From contig DASCMO010000145.1 in NCBI GenBank assembly GCA_036010965.1, positions 1-63,029 of the forward strand: a stretch of DNA of 63,029 nt, read 5' to 3'. Shown one piece after another: positions 17,745-26,944 of this stretch; position 1 is the first letter of the stretch; each line of letters opens with the position of its first letter. This DNA comes from GCA-2686265 sp036010965 (GTDB lineage: Bacteria > Planctomycetota > UBA1135 > GCA-002686595). The position numbers were made by a program, and so were the translations under genes. The notes below the pieces were generated by a model, which was given only the letters and a program-made list of their open reading frames with translations, was not told the origin of the DNA and searched no databases.

Positions 17745-17772
17745 TATCTAATCACGTGATATTACGCGCCAA
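17745..17772 (-). promoter_or_regulatory. Sigma-70-like promoter with a palindrome in the spacer, upstream of the sugar transferase
   Basis: On the minus strand TTGGCG (17772-17767) and TAGATA (17750-17745) are separated by 16 bp. The spacer contains the perfect palindrome ATCACGTGAT (17751-17760). The stretch is much more AT-rich than its surroundings. A repressor bound to the palindrome would block this promoter; that is inference. The leader to the ATG at 17634 would be about 100 nt. Confidence 0.4.
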
Positions 17773-17909
17773 TCACCGAGACTGCAATAGGACCCAGGCC
17801 GAGCACGGGTGCCTCCAGGCATCGGGTGGCTCCCAGCCGACGGCGCGCAGGCAGGAGCTCCCCTGCCCGCTCGACCCCCGACCCTACACACCACTGCCAA
17901 CTCACCAGC

Positions 17910-17922
17910 GCCCCATCGGGGC
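17910..17922. terminator. Small GC hairpin downstream of the WecG-type gene
   Basis: GCCCC-ATC-GGGGC forms a 5-bp stem with a 3-base loop, 50 bp downstream of the minus-strand stop at 17972. No T-tract. Apart from this and the promoter at 17745-17772, I see no gene in the 337-bp gap 17635-17971. Confidence 0.3.
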
Positions 17923-17971
17923 CTCTCAGGTTGGGTTGGACCCCGATTGTGAGCCGTCTGCGGGTCCTCAC

Positions 17972-18778
17972 TCAGGAGCGAAGGCGGACCGAGAGCGCAC
18001 TGGCGAACAGGCGCAGGGCGAAGGGCAGGCCCTGAACGAGGTAGCGCTGCGCCAGGCGACGGGGTTCCTGCGCCAGGCGATGAACCCACTCCACGCCGCA
18101 GCGCTGCATCCAGTTCGGCGCGCGCCGCACATCGCCGGCGACGAAGCTGAAGCTGATGCCGACGCCCAGCCACCAGGCGCCGGGATGGTCGCCGCGCAGG
18201 CGGCGGATCAGGCGCTCCTGCTTGGGAGAGCCGAGACCAACATAGACCACGTCCGGGCGCGCCGCATGCAAGGCTTTCTCTAGGGTGGCACAGGCGGCCG
18301 GATCGTCTTCGAAGCCGTGCGGTGGGCAGTGGAAGCCCGCGACCCGCAGACCCTCGCAGCGCTCGGCGAGCACGGCGGCGGCCCGTTCGGCCGTCCCATC
18401 GTCGCCGCCCAGCAGGAACACGCTGCGCCCCCGCTCGCTCGCCCCGCGGCTCAGGCTCCAGATCAGATCCGAGCCGGCCACACGCTCGGGGAGCGGCGTG
18501 CCCTGCAAGCGCGAGGCCCAGACGAGCACCATCCCGTCGGCGACGATGCGCTCGGCGCCCTCGTAGAGTGCGCGAAAGGCCGGGTCAGCCACCAACCTCC
18601 GGAGGTGGTCGAGGTTGGGGGTGACGAGGACACCGCCGCGACCGCTATCGAGTTCATCAAGCACATGCGCGACGCACTCGGCCGCACTCGTGCGGTGGAT
18701 CCCGATCCCCAGCAGGCGTACCAGGGGCGGGCTGGATTGCGACTCCGCGGCGCTCCCATCGGGGGCGTCCCCCTTCAT
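17972..18778 (-). CDS. WecG/TagA/CpsF-family glycosyltransferase
   Basis: A 268-aa GT26-family enzyme that transfers the second sugar (in WecG, ManNAcA; in TagA, ManNAc) to a lipid-linked intermediate at the inner membrane. Family signatures are GVLVTPNLDHLRRL, RIVADGMVLVWASRL, VAGSDLIWSLS, VFLLGGDDGTAERAA and DVVYVGLGSPKQERL, in the expected order. The ATG at 18778 is preceded by TTGAGGG six bases upstream, which favours it over the TTG at 18841. It lies divergently to the GT2 gene at 18964. In this locus it would act directly after the sugar-1-phosphate transferase at 16423. Confidence 0.93.
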   Translation of the reverse strand: MKGDAPDGSAAESQSSPPLVRLLGIGIHRTSAAECVAHVLDELDSGRGGVLVTPNLDHLRRLVADPAFRALYEGAERIVADGMVLVWASRLQGTPLPERVAGSDLIWSLSRGASERGRSVFLLGGDDGTAERAAAVLAERCEGLRVAGFHCPPHGFEDDPAACATLEKALHAARPDVVYVGLGSPKQERLIRRLRGDHPGAWWLGVGISFSFVAGDVRRAPNWMQRCGVEWVHRLAQEPRRLAQRYLVQGLPFALRLFASALSVRLRS

Positions 18779-18963
18779 CGAGCCCTCAAGGGTCCGACGC
18801 CCAGGGACGCCACCGCACGACGGCGAGACCGGGGCCTCCAAGGTGCGTTGGTTGCGGGGAAGCTCATCGAGGTGTGTAGTCTAGCCAGGGTGGCGGCGAC
18901 CGCCGCGCGCCTTGTAGATCCCCAACACCACTTGTAGCTTTACCGCCCTCGACTCCCCTGCCC

Positions 18964-20019
18964 GTGGACCTCGCGATCATCGTCATCGGCCGCAACGAGG
19001 GGGAGCGCCTGCGCGCCTGCCTCGACTCCCTGGGAGAGCGCCTGCACTCCACGGTCTACGTGGACTCGGGCTCCTCGGACGGGAGCGTCGCACTCGCCCG
19101 CTCGAGGGGCGCGGAGGTCGTGGAACTCGACCCCCACACCCCCTTCACGGCCGCCCGCGCCCGCAACGCAGGCCGCGCCCGCGCCCTGGAGATCCACGGC
19201 GATCCCGAGTTCCTGCTCTTCCTCGATGGCGACTGCACCCTGGCCGAAGGCTGGATCGACCGCGCACTGAAGGAGTTCGAGGCTCACCCGGAAGCGGCCG
19301 TCGTCTGCGGCCGGCGCCGGGAGCGCTTCCCCGAAGCGTCGGTCTTCAACCGCCTGTGCGACATGGAGTGGAACACACCCTTGGGGGAGGCCGAGGCTTG
19401 CGGCGGGGACGCACTGCTCCGTGAACGCGCCCTGACCGAAGTCGGCACCTACAACCAGGACATGATCGCGGGCGAGGAACCTGATCTCTGCTACCGCCTG
19501 CGAGCCGCGGGCTGGAGCGTCCGGCGCATCGACGCCGAAATGACTCTGCACGACGCGGACATCAAGCAGGTCGGTCAATGGTGGAAGCGGGCCACGCGCT
19601 CCGGTCACGCCTCGGCGGAGCTTGCCCGACGCCACCCGAAGTCCGGCGCGACGGACCTGCGACGCGTCCACAGCGCGGTCGCGTGGTCTAGTTTGGGCTG
19701 GTCCTCGAGCCTCGCGACGCTCCTCTGGGCAGTTTGGGCGCCACAAGCCTGGGTCCTGTGGACCGCGCTCCCCGTCTGCGTCATCGCCCTGCATGGGATC
19801 CAGTTCGCGCGCATCCGCGCCGCGTGCCTGAGGCGCGGAGACGCTCGCAGGGACGCGCACGCCTTCGCCTTCTGGTGCCTGGCGGCCAAGACGCCCGAGG
19901 CTCTCGGCTGGGGGCGGTTCACCATCAAGCGCCTGTACGGCACGCACTCAACCCTGATCGAGTACAAGGGCCCTGACGCGAGCGCCGACACGAGCAACGA
20001 TCTGGCACGACCGGACTGA
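18964..20019 (+). CDS. GT2 family glycosyltransferase with C-terminal membrane helices
   Basis: A 351-aa GT-A fold enzyme: N-terminal LAIIVIGRNEGERLRACLDS, nucleotide-binding YVDSGSSDGSVALA, DxD-like FLDGDCTLAEGW and AGEEPDLCYRLRAAGW in the acceptor region. Residues about 243-280 form one or two hydrophobic segments. The start is GTG at 18964, where the first beta strand begins immediately; no ATG is available. It is likely to add a sugar to the growing lipid-linked repeat. Donor and acceptor cannot be told from sequence. Confidence 0.88.
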   Translation: MDLAIIVIGRNEGERLRACLDSLGERLHSTVYVDSGSSDGSVALARSRGAEVVELDPHTPFTAARARNAGRARALEIHGDPEFLLFLDGDCTLAEGWIDRALKEFEAHPEAAVVCGRRRERFPEASVFNRLCDMEWNTPLGEAEACGGDALLRERALTEVGTYNQDMIAGEEPDLCYRLRAAGWSVRRIDAEMTLHDADIKQVGQWWKRATRSGHASAELARRHPKSGATDLRRVHSAVAWSSLGWSSSLATLLWAVWAPQAWVLWTALPVCVIALHGIQFARIRAACLRRGDARRDAHAFAFWCLAAKTPEALGWGRFTIKRLYGTHSTLIEYKGPDASADTSNDLARPD

Positions 20020-20041
20020 AGGCAGGTCGGCCTCTGGCCGC

Positions 20042-20054
20042 GCCTCGGCGAGGC
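20042..20054. terminator. Hairpin between convergent genes
   Basis: GCCTC-GGC-GAGGC lies in the 35-bp gap between the GT2 stop (20019) and the minus-strand stop at 20055. No T-tract, so the call rests on position and symmetry. Confidence 0.35.
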
Positions 20055-21644
20055 CTACTCGCGCTCCCACCAGAGCGGAGTGCGCTCGATGAAATTCAGC
20101 AGAGCGCTGTACTTGGGAGCCTCGGCGGGATCCTGGTCGTGGCGCTCCAGTGCTCCCCAGCTCCCACTCTTCCCGTAGCGCGACATTGAGGAGAAGTGCA
20201 CGAAGCGCGTCCCTCCGGCCTCCTTCCAGGCTTCGAGGTAGGTCGCGTAGAGCCCGGCCATGGCCGGGTGGCGATTAGCGTCCGCCAGGAGCTCGAGCAT
20301 GTCCTCGTTGCGCGACTGTGCGCGGCTGGCGAAGATGCCCTGACCGCCCTCGTAGGCTACCAGCGGAAGGTCCCAGGACTCGAGTTCGGCCACGTTGCGA
20401 CCCATGATCTCAGCCTGCAAGGCCACGGAGTCCTGCAAGGCGACCATCAACTCGTCGACCTCCATCGCCAGCACGCGCTCGCTCTCCTTGCGCACTAACC
20501 GACCCCCGAAGTAGGGCGCGATGGCGTAGGCGTCCGCGTGCTCCGCGGCTCCCTCGAAGCCCAGAATCACGCGCCCGGTGCGCGGCACGGCCGACTGGCC
20601 CGCCAGGACCCGCACGAGGCGCTCGGTCCCGCCGAAGGCTTCCTCCCAGAGGGCGAAGATCTCGACCGAGCGTCGGGCCGTGTAGCACAGCCCAGCGCTG
20701 GACGCTCCCTCGGCCAGCTCCAGCTCCAGGCCCCGCGCCCGGGCGTGGCGTGCCTGGGGGAACTGCCCGTTCCAGAGCTCGTTGGAGTACTCGACCCAGA
20801 CCCGCAGGCGCGGATCGAGCTCGGCCGCCACGAGGGTCGCGAACTCGTGCACGTACTCGTCGTCCGCGGTGTGGGGCATGCAGAACCACGGCTCGGCCTG
20901 CAGGGTGTTCGCGAGCTGAATCATGTACTCCAGGGCGACGCCGCGGGCGGTGCCCTGAGAGTGATCCTCCGGGTGCGGGCGCTGCGCCCAGTGCTCGACG
21001 ACTGAGCCATTGGTCTGCATCCAGTCCATGAAGCGCAGGACGCCGAACTCGCGCCAGCGCTCGAGAAAAGCGGGGTGAAAGGGCTGCTCGAGATAGGTGT
21101 CGAGGAACCCCGGGAGGATCAGGCGGATGTTCCGGATGGGATCTTGCGGATCCGTGGCCTCGATCCTCAGGGAGCGCACGGGTGCTTGGGGGAGGAAACG
21201 CAACTCGATCCGACCCGCTTGCTCGGCGAGGACCTTCGCGCCCTTGAAAGCGATACGGCCGCGGCCCTCGAAGAGACAGGTGGAGGTTCCGATCGGAATG
21301 TGCGCGCCGAAGCCGGTCAACAGCGGCGTCTCCGCCCGCTGGCCCGGTTGGAGGGAGCGCACCCATCCGTGTTCATCGAGATCGAGGGGCCCGCCCTGAT
21401 TCCAGCCCTTCCCGCGCATGTTGGAGGCCCACTGCCGGGCAGTCTTGAAGAGGTCCACGAAGACGATCTCCGGACTGTAGTCCCGGATCTTGGCCAGATT
21501 GATCCCGAGCGGCGAGCGGGCGTTGGGCGCTGCGGGAGCGACTGGGTCCGCGGGAGCCTCGTCCTGGGCGAGGGCGTGCCCCGGCGAGAGGAGCAGGGCC
21601 AGCAGGGCGACCGCCCGCGAGCTGATGAGGAGGTTTCGAACCAT
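20055..21644 (-). CDS. Secreted glycoside-hydrolase-like protein (clan GH-A type fold)
   Basis: A 529-aa exported protein: signal peptide at residues 1-25 (LLALLLSPGHALA), a beta-rich N-terminal region, then a TIM-barrel-like domain. GVLRFMDWMQTNGS and WVEYSNELWNGQFPQ (likely acid/base Glu) are followed, 180 residues on, by LPLVAYEGGQGIFASRAQ (likely nucleophile Glu). This spacing and the SNE...YEGGQ pair fit clan GH-A relatives often annotated as cellulose-binding or hypothetical in planctomycetes. The ATG at 21644 was chosen because it opens the signal peptide; codons upstream are not protein-like. Encoded within the polysaccharide locus, it may trim or release the polymer, but an unrelated polysaccharide is equally possible. 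Confidence 0.75.
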   Translation of the reverse strand: MVRNLLISSRAVALLALLLSPGHALAQDEAPADPVAPAAPNARSPLGINLAKIRDYSPEIVFVDLFKTARQWASNMRGKGWNQGGPLDLDEHGWVRSLQPGQRAETPLLTGFGAHIPIGTSTCLFEGRGRIAFKGAKVLAEQAGRIELRFLPQAPVRSLRIEATDPQDPIRNIRLILPGFLDTYLEQPFHPAFLERWREFGVLRFMDWMQTNGSVVEHWAQRPHPEDHSQGTARGVALEYMIQLANTLQAEPWFCMPHTADDEYVHEFATLVAAELDPRLRVWVEYSNELWNGQFPQARHARARGLELELAEGASSAGLCYTARRSVEIFALWEEAFGGTERLVRVLAGQSAVPRTGRVILGFEGAAEHADAYAIAPYFGGRLVRKESERVLAMEVDELMVALQDSVALQAEIMGRNVAELESWDLPLVAYEGGQGIFASRAQSRNEDMLELLADANRHPAMAGLYATYLEAWKEAGGTRFVHFSSMSRYGKSGSWGALERHDQDPAEAPKYSALLNFIERTPLWWERE

Positions 21645-21795
21645 GTCTGGAGGGCCTCGCGCGCGATGGCGGCGAGCGAGGATCTGGCCGCTTCGCGGCA
21701 CCCGCGCTATTCTAGTCGGCCTCGTCGGACCGGCAACGCAGGACTGCGCCCAGGAGCGCTGACCATCCCGCCAACCGCAGCCCGCACACCCGGTC

Positions 21796-23175
21796 TTGGC
21801 CACGCTCTCCCCCTCACCTGCCGACGATTCCCCAGCGCGCGAGCACGGCTCCGCGCCGGGCCAAGGCCCCGCCCTACGCTCCAGGATCGTCTCGGCCTCG
21901 GCCTGGACCCTGATCGGCATCGGCGCCAGCCGCTTGCTGAGCTTGGTCAACAACCTGATCCTCACGCGGCTCCTGTTCCCCGAGGCCTTCGGGCTGATGA
22001 CCTACGTGAGCGTCATCATCCTCGGCGTACAGCTCTTCTCCGACATCGGTGTGCGCGCCAGCGTCCTCACGAACGAGCGCGGCGACGACCCGGAGTTCCT
22101 GAACACCGCCTGGGTGCTCCAGATCCTGCGCGGCGCCGCCCTGTGGCTGGTCATCCTGCTCCTGGCCTGGCCGATGTCCCGTTTCTACGGAGAGCCGGTC
22201 TTGATCTGGATGCTGCCAGCCGCCGGCCTGGCCTCCCTGATTCGCGGCTTCGGCTCCACGGCGGGCTACACCCTGGCGCGCCGCGTCACTCCCCAGCGCG
22301 CGATCGTCCTCGGTCTGATCGTGCAGCTGATCACGATCACCGTCACGGCCTCACTGGCCCTGGTCTGGAGGTCGGTCTGGGTCCTGGTGGGCGCATCCCT
22401 GCTCGCCGCGCTGCTGGGCACGATCGGCAGCTTCTGGCTGATCCCGGGCCGCAAGCACCGCTTCGCCATCAACCGCGAAGACGCCCGCGCCATCTACCGC
22501 TTCGGCCGCTGGATCCTCTTCAGCACGGCGATCACCTTCTTCCTCTTCCAGGGCGACCGGCTCGTGCTGGGCAAGATCCTCACCAAGGAGATGCTGGGCG
22601 TGTACTCGGTCGCCTTCATCCTGGGCGAGACGGTGTTGCAACTGGCGGGCAAGCTGTCCTTCAACGTGCTGCACCCGGTGTTCTCGGAGATCCGTCACGA
22701 GGCCAACCCCGCCATGCGCAGGAAGATTTTCAAGCTGCGCGGCACGATCATGGCCGTCGTCCTGCCCGCCGTCTGGATCCTGGCCATCTTCGGCGGCGAC
22801 CTGGTCGCGATGCTCTACGACGATCGCTATGCCGAGGCCGGCTGGATGGCCCAGATCCTGGCCATCGGAGCGGTGGGAAGGCTGCTGGCGATCACCTCCG
22901 ACCGACTGATCCTGGCGGCCGGCGACTCCCTGGGCTACCTGTACTTGCAGATCGCGAGGGTGCTCCTGCTCGCGGCCTGCGCCGGGGTCGGTTACCACCA
23001 GGGCGAGTTTCGGGGTCTGCTGTTCGGGATCGCCGCGGCGCGCAACCTGGAGTACCTCCCGCTCGCGGTGCTCCTGCGGCGGCACGGAGGCTGGCTCCCC
23101 GGCCTGGACGCGGCGGCCTTCCTCTCCTCAGCGGTGGTGATCGGCGCCGGGCTCTACGCCTGCGGAGCGCCCTGA
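21796..23175 (+). CDS. Wzx/MATE-type lipopolysaccharide flippase
   Basis: A 459-aa integral membrane protein with about 12 hydrophobic segments, of the polysaccharide biosynthesis protein (Wzx-like, MVF/MOP superfamily) type. The N-terminal part ASRLLSLVNNLILTRLL followed by FPEAFGLMTYVSVIILG is typical. It should move the undecaprenyl-linked repeat across the inner membrane. The start is uncertain: TTG at 21796 opens a polar leader of about 30 residues and no in-frame ATG precedes the first helix. The 3' end overlaps the convergent GT2 gene by 22 bp. Confidence 0.88.
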   Translation: MATLSPSPADDSPAREHGSAPGQGPALRSRIVSASAWTLIGIGASRLLSLVNNLILTRLLFPEAFGLMTYVSVIILGVQLFSDIGVRASVLTNERGDDPEFLNTAWVLQILRGAALWLVILLLAWPMSRFYGEPVLIWMLPAAGLASLIRGFGSTAGYTLARRVTPQRAIVLGLIVQLITITVTASLALVWRSVWVLVGASLLAALLGTIGSFWLIPGRKHRFAINREDARAIYRFGRWILFSTAITFFLFQGDRLVLGKILTKEMLGVYSVAFILGETVLQLAGKLSFNVLHPVFSEIRHEANPAMRRKIFKLRGTIMAVVLPAVWILAIFGGDLVAMLYDDRYAEAGWMAQILAIGAVGRLLAITSDRLILAAGDSLGYLYLQIARVLLLAACAGVGYHQGEFRGLLFGIAAARNLEYLPLAVLLRRHGGWLPGLDAAAFLSSAVVIGAGLYACGAP

Positions 23176-24155
23176 TCCGTGCGCGCAGGTTGCGACGCGC
23201 CGCCTGTGGGCAGGGCGATGCTGTGGCACAGAAAGTCCCACCACAACCAGGGCGGATCGCTCTCGACACGGCCCAGAAGAGTCCTGCGCAGGCGCCCCAG
23301 CCCGTAGCCCGAGAGCCAGGCGAGGGCAACGCACCACTGCGCGAGGCGCCCGCGGTTCTTGCGGTGATAGCGCGCGTGAGCATCGAACCAGTAGCGCGGA
23401 CGCCGGCCGCCCCGAACCCCGCGCACGTTCACCCCCGAGCTCCGCCCCACCAGGTGCACGACACGGCTGGCCGGAACGTACCAGCACGTCCAGCCCGCGC
23501 GGCGAGCCTGCAGGGCGAAGTCGGTGTCCTCGAAGTACATGAAGTAGCCCTCGTCCAGGAGGCCCACGTCCTCGAAGACGGCACTGCGGATCATGACGCT
23601 CGCGAAGGCGACCCAGTCCGTCCGGTGCGCGTCGTTCGAGAGGGGTGTCGCCACGAGGCTGCCCCTCAGGAGTGCGTGCACCGCGCGCATGCCCATACCC
23701 TGGGCGAACTCGCCCCTGGCCGTCGGGAAGCGGTAGCGCGAGTGCTGCTGGGTCCCGTCGGGATCCTCGAGCCGGCTGCCCGACAGGCCCACCTCGGGGT
23801 GGGCGTCCATGAACTCGAGCAGGACGCCCAGGGCCCCAGGACGCACGAAAGTGTCCGAGTTCAACAGGTGAACGAACTGGGGCGCGTCGTCGTTCGCCAA
23901 GGCCAGCTCGATGGCGCGGTTGTTCCCTGCCGCGAAGCCGTCGTTGGTCGCCTGCGGCTGCAGGGCGGCCCAGCCGCCCCAGCCCTCCTCTTCGATGGCC
24001 GTCGCGATGAACTCGACCGAGCCGTCATCCGAGGCATTGTCCACGACGACCACCCGCGCGTCACCGATGGCGGCGATCTCCGCCTCGAGGGAGCGCAGGC
24101 AGTCCACGACCAGCTCCGCAGTGCGGTAGTTCAGGACGACGACGAGCAACTTCAC
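23154..24155 (-). CDS. GT2 family glycosyltransferase (rhamnosyltransferase-like)
   Basis: A 333-aa GT-A enzyme of the WbbL/rhamnosyltransferase type. Key motifs are LLVVVLNYRTAELVVDCLRS, VVVDNASDDGSVEFI, NDGFAAGNNRAIE, the DxD equivalent HLLNSDTFVRPG, and DEGYFMYFEDTDFALQARR. The last of these is the ED motif that holds the catalytic base. Start GTG at 24155, where the first strand begins at once. It lies 52 bp after the MBOAT-SGNH gene and on the same strand, so it is probably the last gene of that operon and contributes a sugar to the repeat unit. Confidence 0.9.
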   Translation of the reverse strand: MKLLVVVLNYRTAELVVDCLRSLEAEIAAIGDARVVVVDNASDDGSVEFIATAIEEEGWGGWAALQPQATNDGFAAGNNRAIELALANDDAPQFVHLLNSDTFVRPGALGVLLEFMDAHPEVGLSGSRLEDPDGTQQHSRYRFPTARGEFAQGMGMRAVHALLRGSLVATPLSNDAHRTDWVAFASVMIRSAVFEDVGLLDEGYFMYFEDTDFALQARRAGWTCWYVPASRVVHLVGRSSGVNVRGVRGGRRPRYWFDAHARYHRKNRGRLAQWCVALAWLSGYGLGRLRRTLLGRVESDPPWLWWDFLCHSIALPTGGASQPARTDQGAPQA

Positions 24156-24207
24156 GATGATCGGGTGCGCCCACCGGCAGGCGCGACGAGAAGGAGAGTC
24201 GAGAAAC

Positions 24208-26730
24208 TCACTCCTGCTTCAGGTACGGGAGCAGGGCGTCGTACAGCGCGTCAGCCAGCATGCGGTGCCCGCGGGCCGTCGGGTGATGGTCCCAGGCGGC
24301 GATCCACAGGGAGGGCAGGTCCTTCTCGGCCGCGTAGGCGTCTTCCGTATCGAGCACCTCGTAGCCGGCGGCCAGGGCGAGTTCGCGCTGCATGGCGAGG
24401 TGTTCGGGCCGCGCCACTCCGGTCTCCGGGCGCGGGATGAAGCTCGCCAGGGTCGCCACACCGTTCCCCTCGCAGACCTCCACGGCGCGCTTGTAGATCC
24501 AGCCCAGAGCGCTCTCGGCGATGCGCGGCAGGCGGTTGTCAGCCACGATGCGCGGGAGGCCCTTCTGGACATCCACCCCCGCCATCATTTCGACCAGCTC
24601 GGCATAGGGCAGGTCGAACTGCTTGTCCACGGCGTGCGCCAGCTCCTTGGTGATCCACGGGATGTCGTCGATGCCGACGTTGACCACCAGATCGAGGTCG
24701 AACTCCAGGGCGCGCGTCTCGAGGGTCGCCAGGCGGCACAGCGGCCCGTAGCCACTGATGGCGAAGTTCAGCACTTCGAAGCGCCGCTCGTCCGTCGCCA
24801 GCTCCGCGTTCAGGCGATCCTCGACCACGTTCTCGTAGGTCTCATCGTTCTCGACGCCGATACCGGCGGTGTGCGAGGACCCGAGGAAACCGATGCGGTA
24901 GACCCCCGACGGCTTGCTCTTCTCGTATTCGCGGTCGCGGAATCCCCACTGGTTGATGACCTGCGTGCAGCCCTTGTAGTCCACGGTGACCGAGGGGTGC
25001 AGGTCGTAGGGCGGATACTGACCCGGATTGAGTCGGATGGCAGCGTTGTAGTTCCACCCCGCAGGGCGGTCCTTGTAGAGGTCCGCGAGCTCGCTGTTGA
25101 AGCGGTTGACGTCGGTCAGGTCCTCGTAGTAGCCGCGCTCGAGCTGCCCCGCGTCGAGATCGTTCAACTTGTTGCTTGCGAGGCGCTCCACGGCCGTGGC
25201 CAGGTCCGGCTCGAAGGAGAACATGAGCGGCGAGCGGCCGACCGTCAGGAACACACCGCAGGAGGCGCAGACCAGGGCACTCGAGCGCCAGAACGAGGGT
25301 GCCGTGGCCTCCTTGCGCGCCAGACCACCGGCGACCACGACCACCGGCGCCGAGCGGCCCCAGAGGGAACCCGCCACGCCCAGGGCGCCGAGGGCGCCCA
25401 ACACCAGCAAGGTTTGCAGCAGGGTCAGCTCCCTGAGGTAACCGAGCACCATCCCCCACTCCGCGTAGGACGACGAGGTCCACATCGACCACAGGAAGGT
25501 GATCGTGAGGAACATCGCGATCGTGCGCAGGCCGATGCCGAGTTCGGAGGCCAAGGTGCGTTTCACCTTGCCCAGGGCCCGCGCCCGTCCGTACTTGCTC
25601 TCCCAGTACACGTTGATCGTGATCATCAGGCCCAGGAGCGTCCAGAAGACGGCGTCCTGCCAGGAGACCGGAAAAACGCCACGGATCCAGAACCACTGGT
25701 AGCCGTGCAGGAACCAGGTGGCGACAAAGGTCACGAGCGTCGCCCCCACCACTGCCGTCTGGGGACCCACGCGGCGCCTCAGAACGAAGTGCACCGGTGT
25801 GAAGAAGACCTTCTGCATGAAGTTCTTCCAGTACACGTTGATGCGTCTCCAGAAGTCGGTGAAGTTGTTCGAGAGCAGCCAGAGATGGAAGGTTTCGGGC
25901 AAGTTAAAGCCGAACAGGTGCAGCAGGCCGACGATCAGGTGGAACGCGCCCGAGACCCGGAAGTACAGCAGGTAGGTCGACCAGATCACGCGCACCGCGC
26001 CCAGGCCGTCGGTCACGGCGGCGGGATCCAGGATGAAGTTCTGGTAGATCGCGCGGTAGATCAGCAGGTGGACGACACCGCGCAACATCCAGCGCAGGCC
26101 CTTCTGGTGGATCAGCCAGGCCTCGTCGTTGAAGTGCGAGCGGCAGAAGGTCTTGTAGTCGACGACGGGAAAGAGCGGGAAGCAGACGTTGGGCAACATG
26201 AAGAAGTAGCCCAGGGCGTTCCAGATGTTGAAGGGCGCGCTCCGGTGCCGCAGGTCGTAGAGGTAGACCAGCGTGCGAAACATGAACATCGACCCCAGGA
26301 TGGGCCAGATGGCCGAGGGCCAGGGCGCCTCGGCGACGCCCGCGCGCAACACGGCCAGGCCGACGCCGATCAGTAACACCAAGGCGACCCGCGCGCCGTG
26401 GGCCACGGGCGCATGAGCGGCGCCGATCATCAAGAGGCCCAGGCCAAGGAGCCACGCGCCGGCCTCGAGGTCCAGCACGAGCAGCACCGACGCCACGGAC
26501 AGGCCGGCGAAGAACGGCATGCGCAGGCGCGCGGGGAGGAAGTGGGTCACGACGAACCCGCCCCAGGCGAGGACCATCACCTGCAGAAAGGCGCGGCTCT
26601 CGAGCTGGAAGGCACGCACCACCAGCACCAGCAGACCGAACTGGAAGGCCGTCAAGCCGAAGCGTAGGAGCCCCTGGAGGGTCCAGCGGGCATCCAGGGT
26701 GGCCGCCGCGGTCTTCGAGCCTGAGTCCAT
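24208..26730 (-). CDS. MBOAT O-acyltransferase fused to an SGNH acyl-esterase domain (DltB-DltD-like)
   Basis: An 840-aa two-part membrane protein. Residues about 20-470 hold many transmembrane segments and the MBOAT features FWRRINVYWKNFMQKV and the conserved membrane histidine ATWFLHGYQWF (His342). Residues about 560-840 form an extracytoplasmic SGNH domain with IGFLGSSHTAGIG (Ser619) and AAWDHHPTARGH (Asp814 with the following His). In alginate, peptidoglycan and D-alanine systems these halves are separate (AlgI/AlgJ-X, PatA/PatB, DltB/DltD): the MBOAT part carries the acyl group through the membrane and the SGNH part hands it to the glycan. The ATG is at 26730. Directly upstream are an adenylation enzyme, a carrier protein and a dehydrogenase, so the donor is probably the carrier-bound acyl group. 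Confidence 0.88.
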   Translation of the reverse strand: MDSGSKTAAATLDARWTLQGLLRFGLTAFQFGLLVLVVRAFQLESRAFLQVMVLAWGGFVVTHFLPARLRMPFFAGLSVASVLLVLDLEAGAWLLGLGLLMIGAAHAPVAHGARVALVLLIGVGLAVLRAGVAEAPWPSAIWPILGSMFMFRTLVYLYDLRHRSAPFNIWNALGYFFMLPNVCFPLFPVVDYKTFCRSHFNDEAWLIHQKGLRWMLRGVVHLLIYRAIYQNFILDPAAVTDGLGAVRVIWSTYLLYFRVSGAFHLIVGLLHLFGFNLPETFHLWLLSNNFTDFWRRINVYWKNFMQKVFFTPVHFVLRRRVGPQTAVVGATLVTFVATWFLHGYQWFWIRGVFPVSWQDAVFWTLLGLMITINVYWESKYGRARALGKVKRTLASELGIGLRTIAMFLTITFLWSMWTSSSYAEWGMVLGYLRELTLLQTLLVLGALGALGVAGSLWGRSAPVVVVAGGLARKEATAPSFWRSSALVCASCGVFLTVGRSPLMFSFEPDLATAVERLASNKLNDLDAGQLERGYYEDLTDVNRFNSELADLYKDRPAGWNYNAAIRLNPGQYPPYDLHPSVTVDYKGCTQVINQWGFRDREYEKSKPSGVYRIGFLGSSHTAGIGVENDETYENVVEDRLNAELATDERRFEVLNFAISGYGPLCRLATLETRALEFDLDLVVNVGIDDIPWITKELAHAVDKQFDLPYAELVEMMAGVDVQKGLPRIVADNRLPRIAESALGWIYKRAVEVCEGNGVATLASFIPRPETGVARPEHLAMQRELALAAGYEVLDTEDAYAAEKDLPSLWIAAWDHHPTARGHRMLADALYDALLPYLKQE

Positions 26731-26944
26731 GAATCGGGGATGATGAGCGGATACGGCAGGCCGTCGGGGATCGACTGTGGAGGGCCAGCGAGCGCGGACC
26801 TACTGCAACATCCTAACCCCAACCGACTCCGGAGCGCACGCGAGAGCCTCCAAACAGCCAGCGCTACAGCCATCCCAGCGGTTCGAGCCCAGCCGCGGGT
26901 TGACCCGGCCCCAGGGCGCGGGCCACGCGCGCCGCCCGAGCCGA

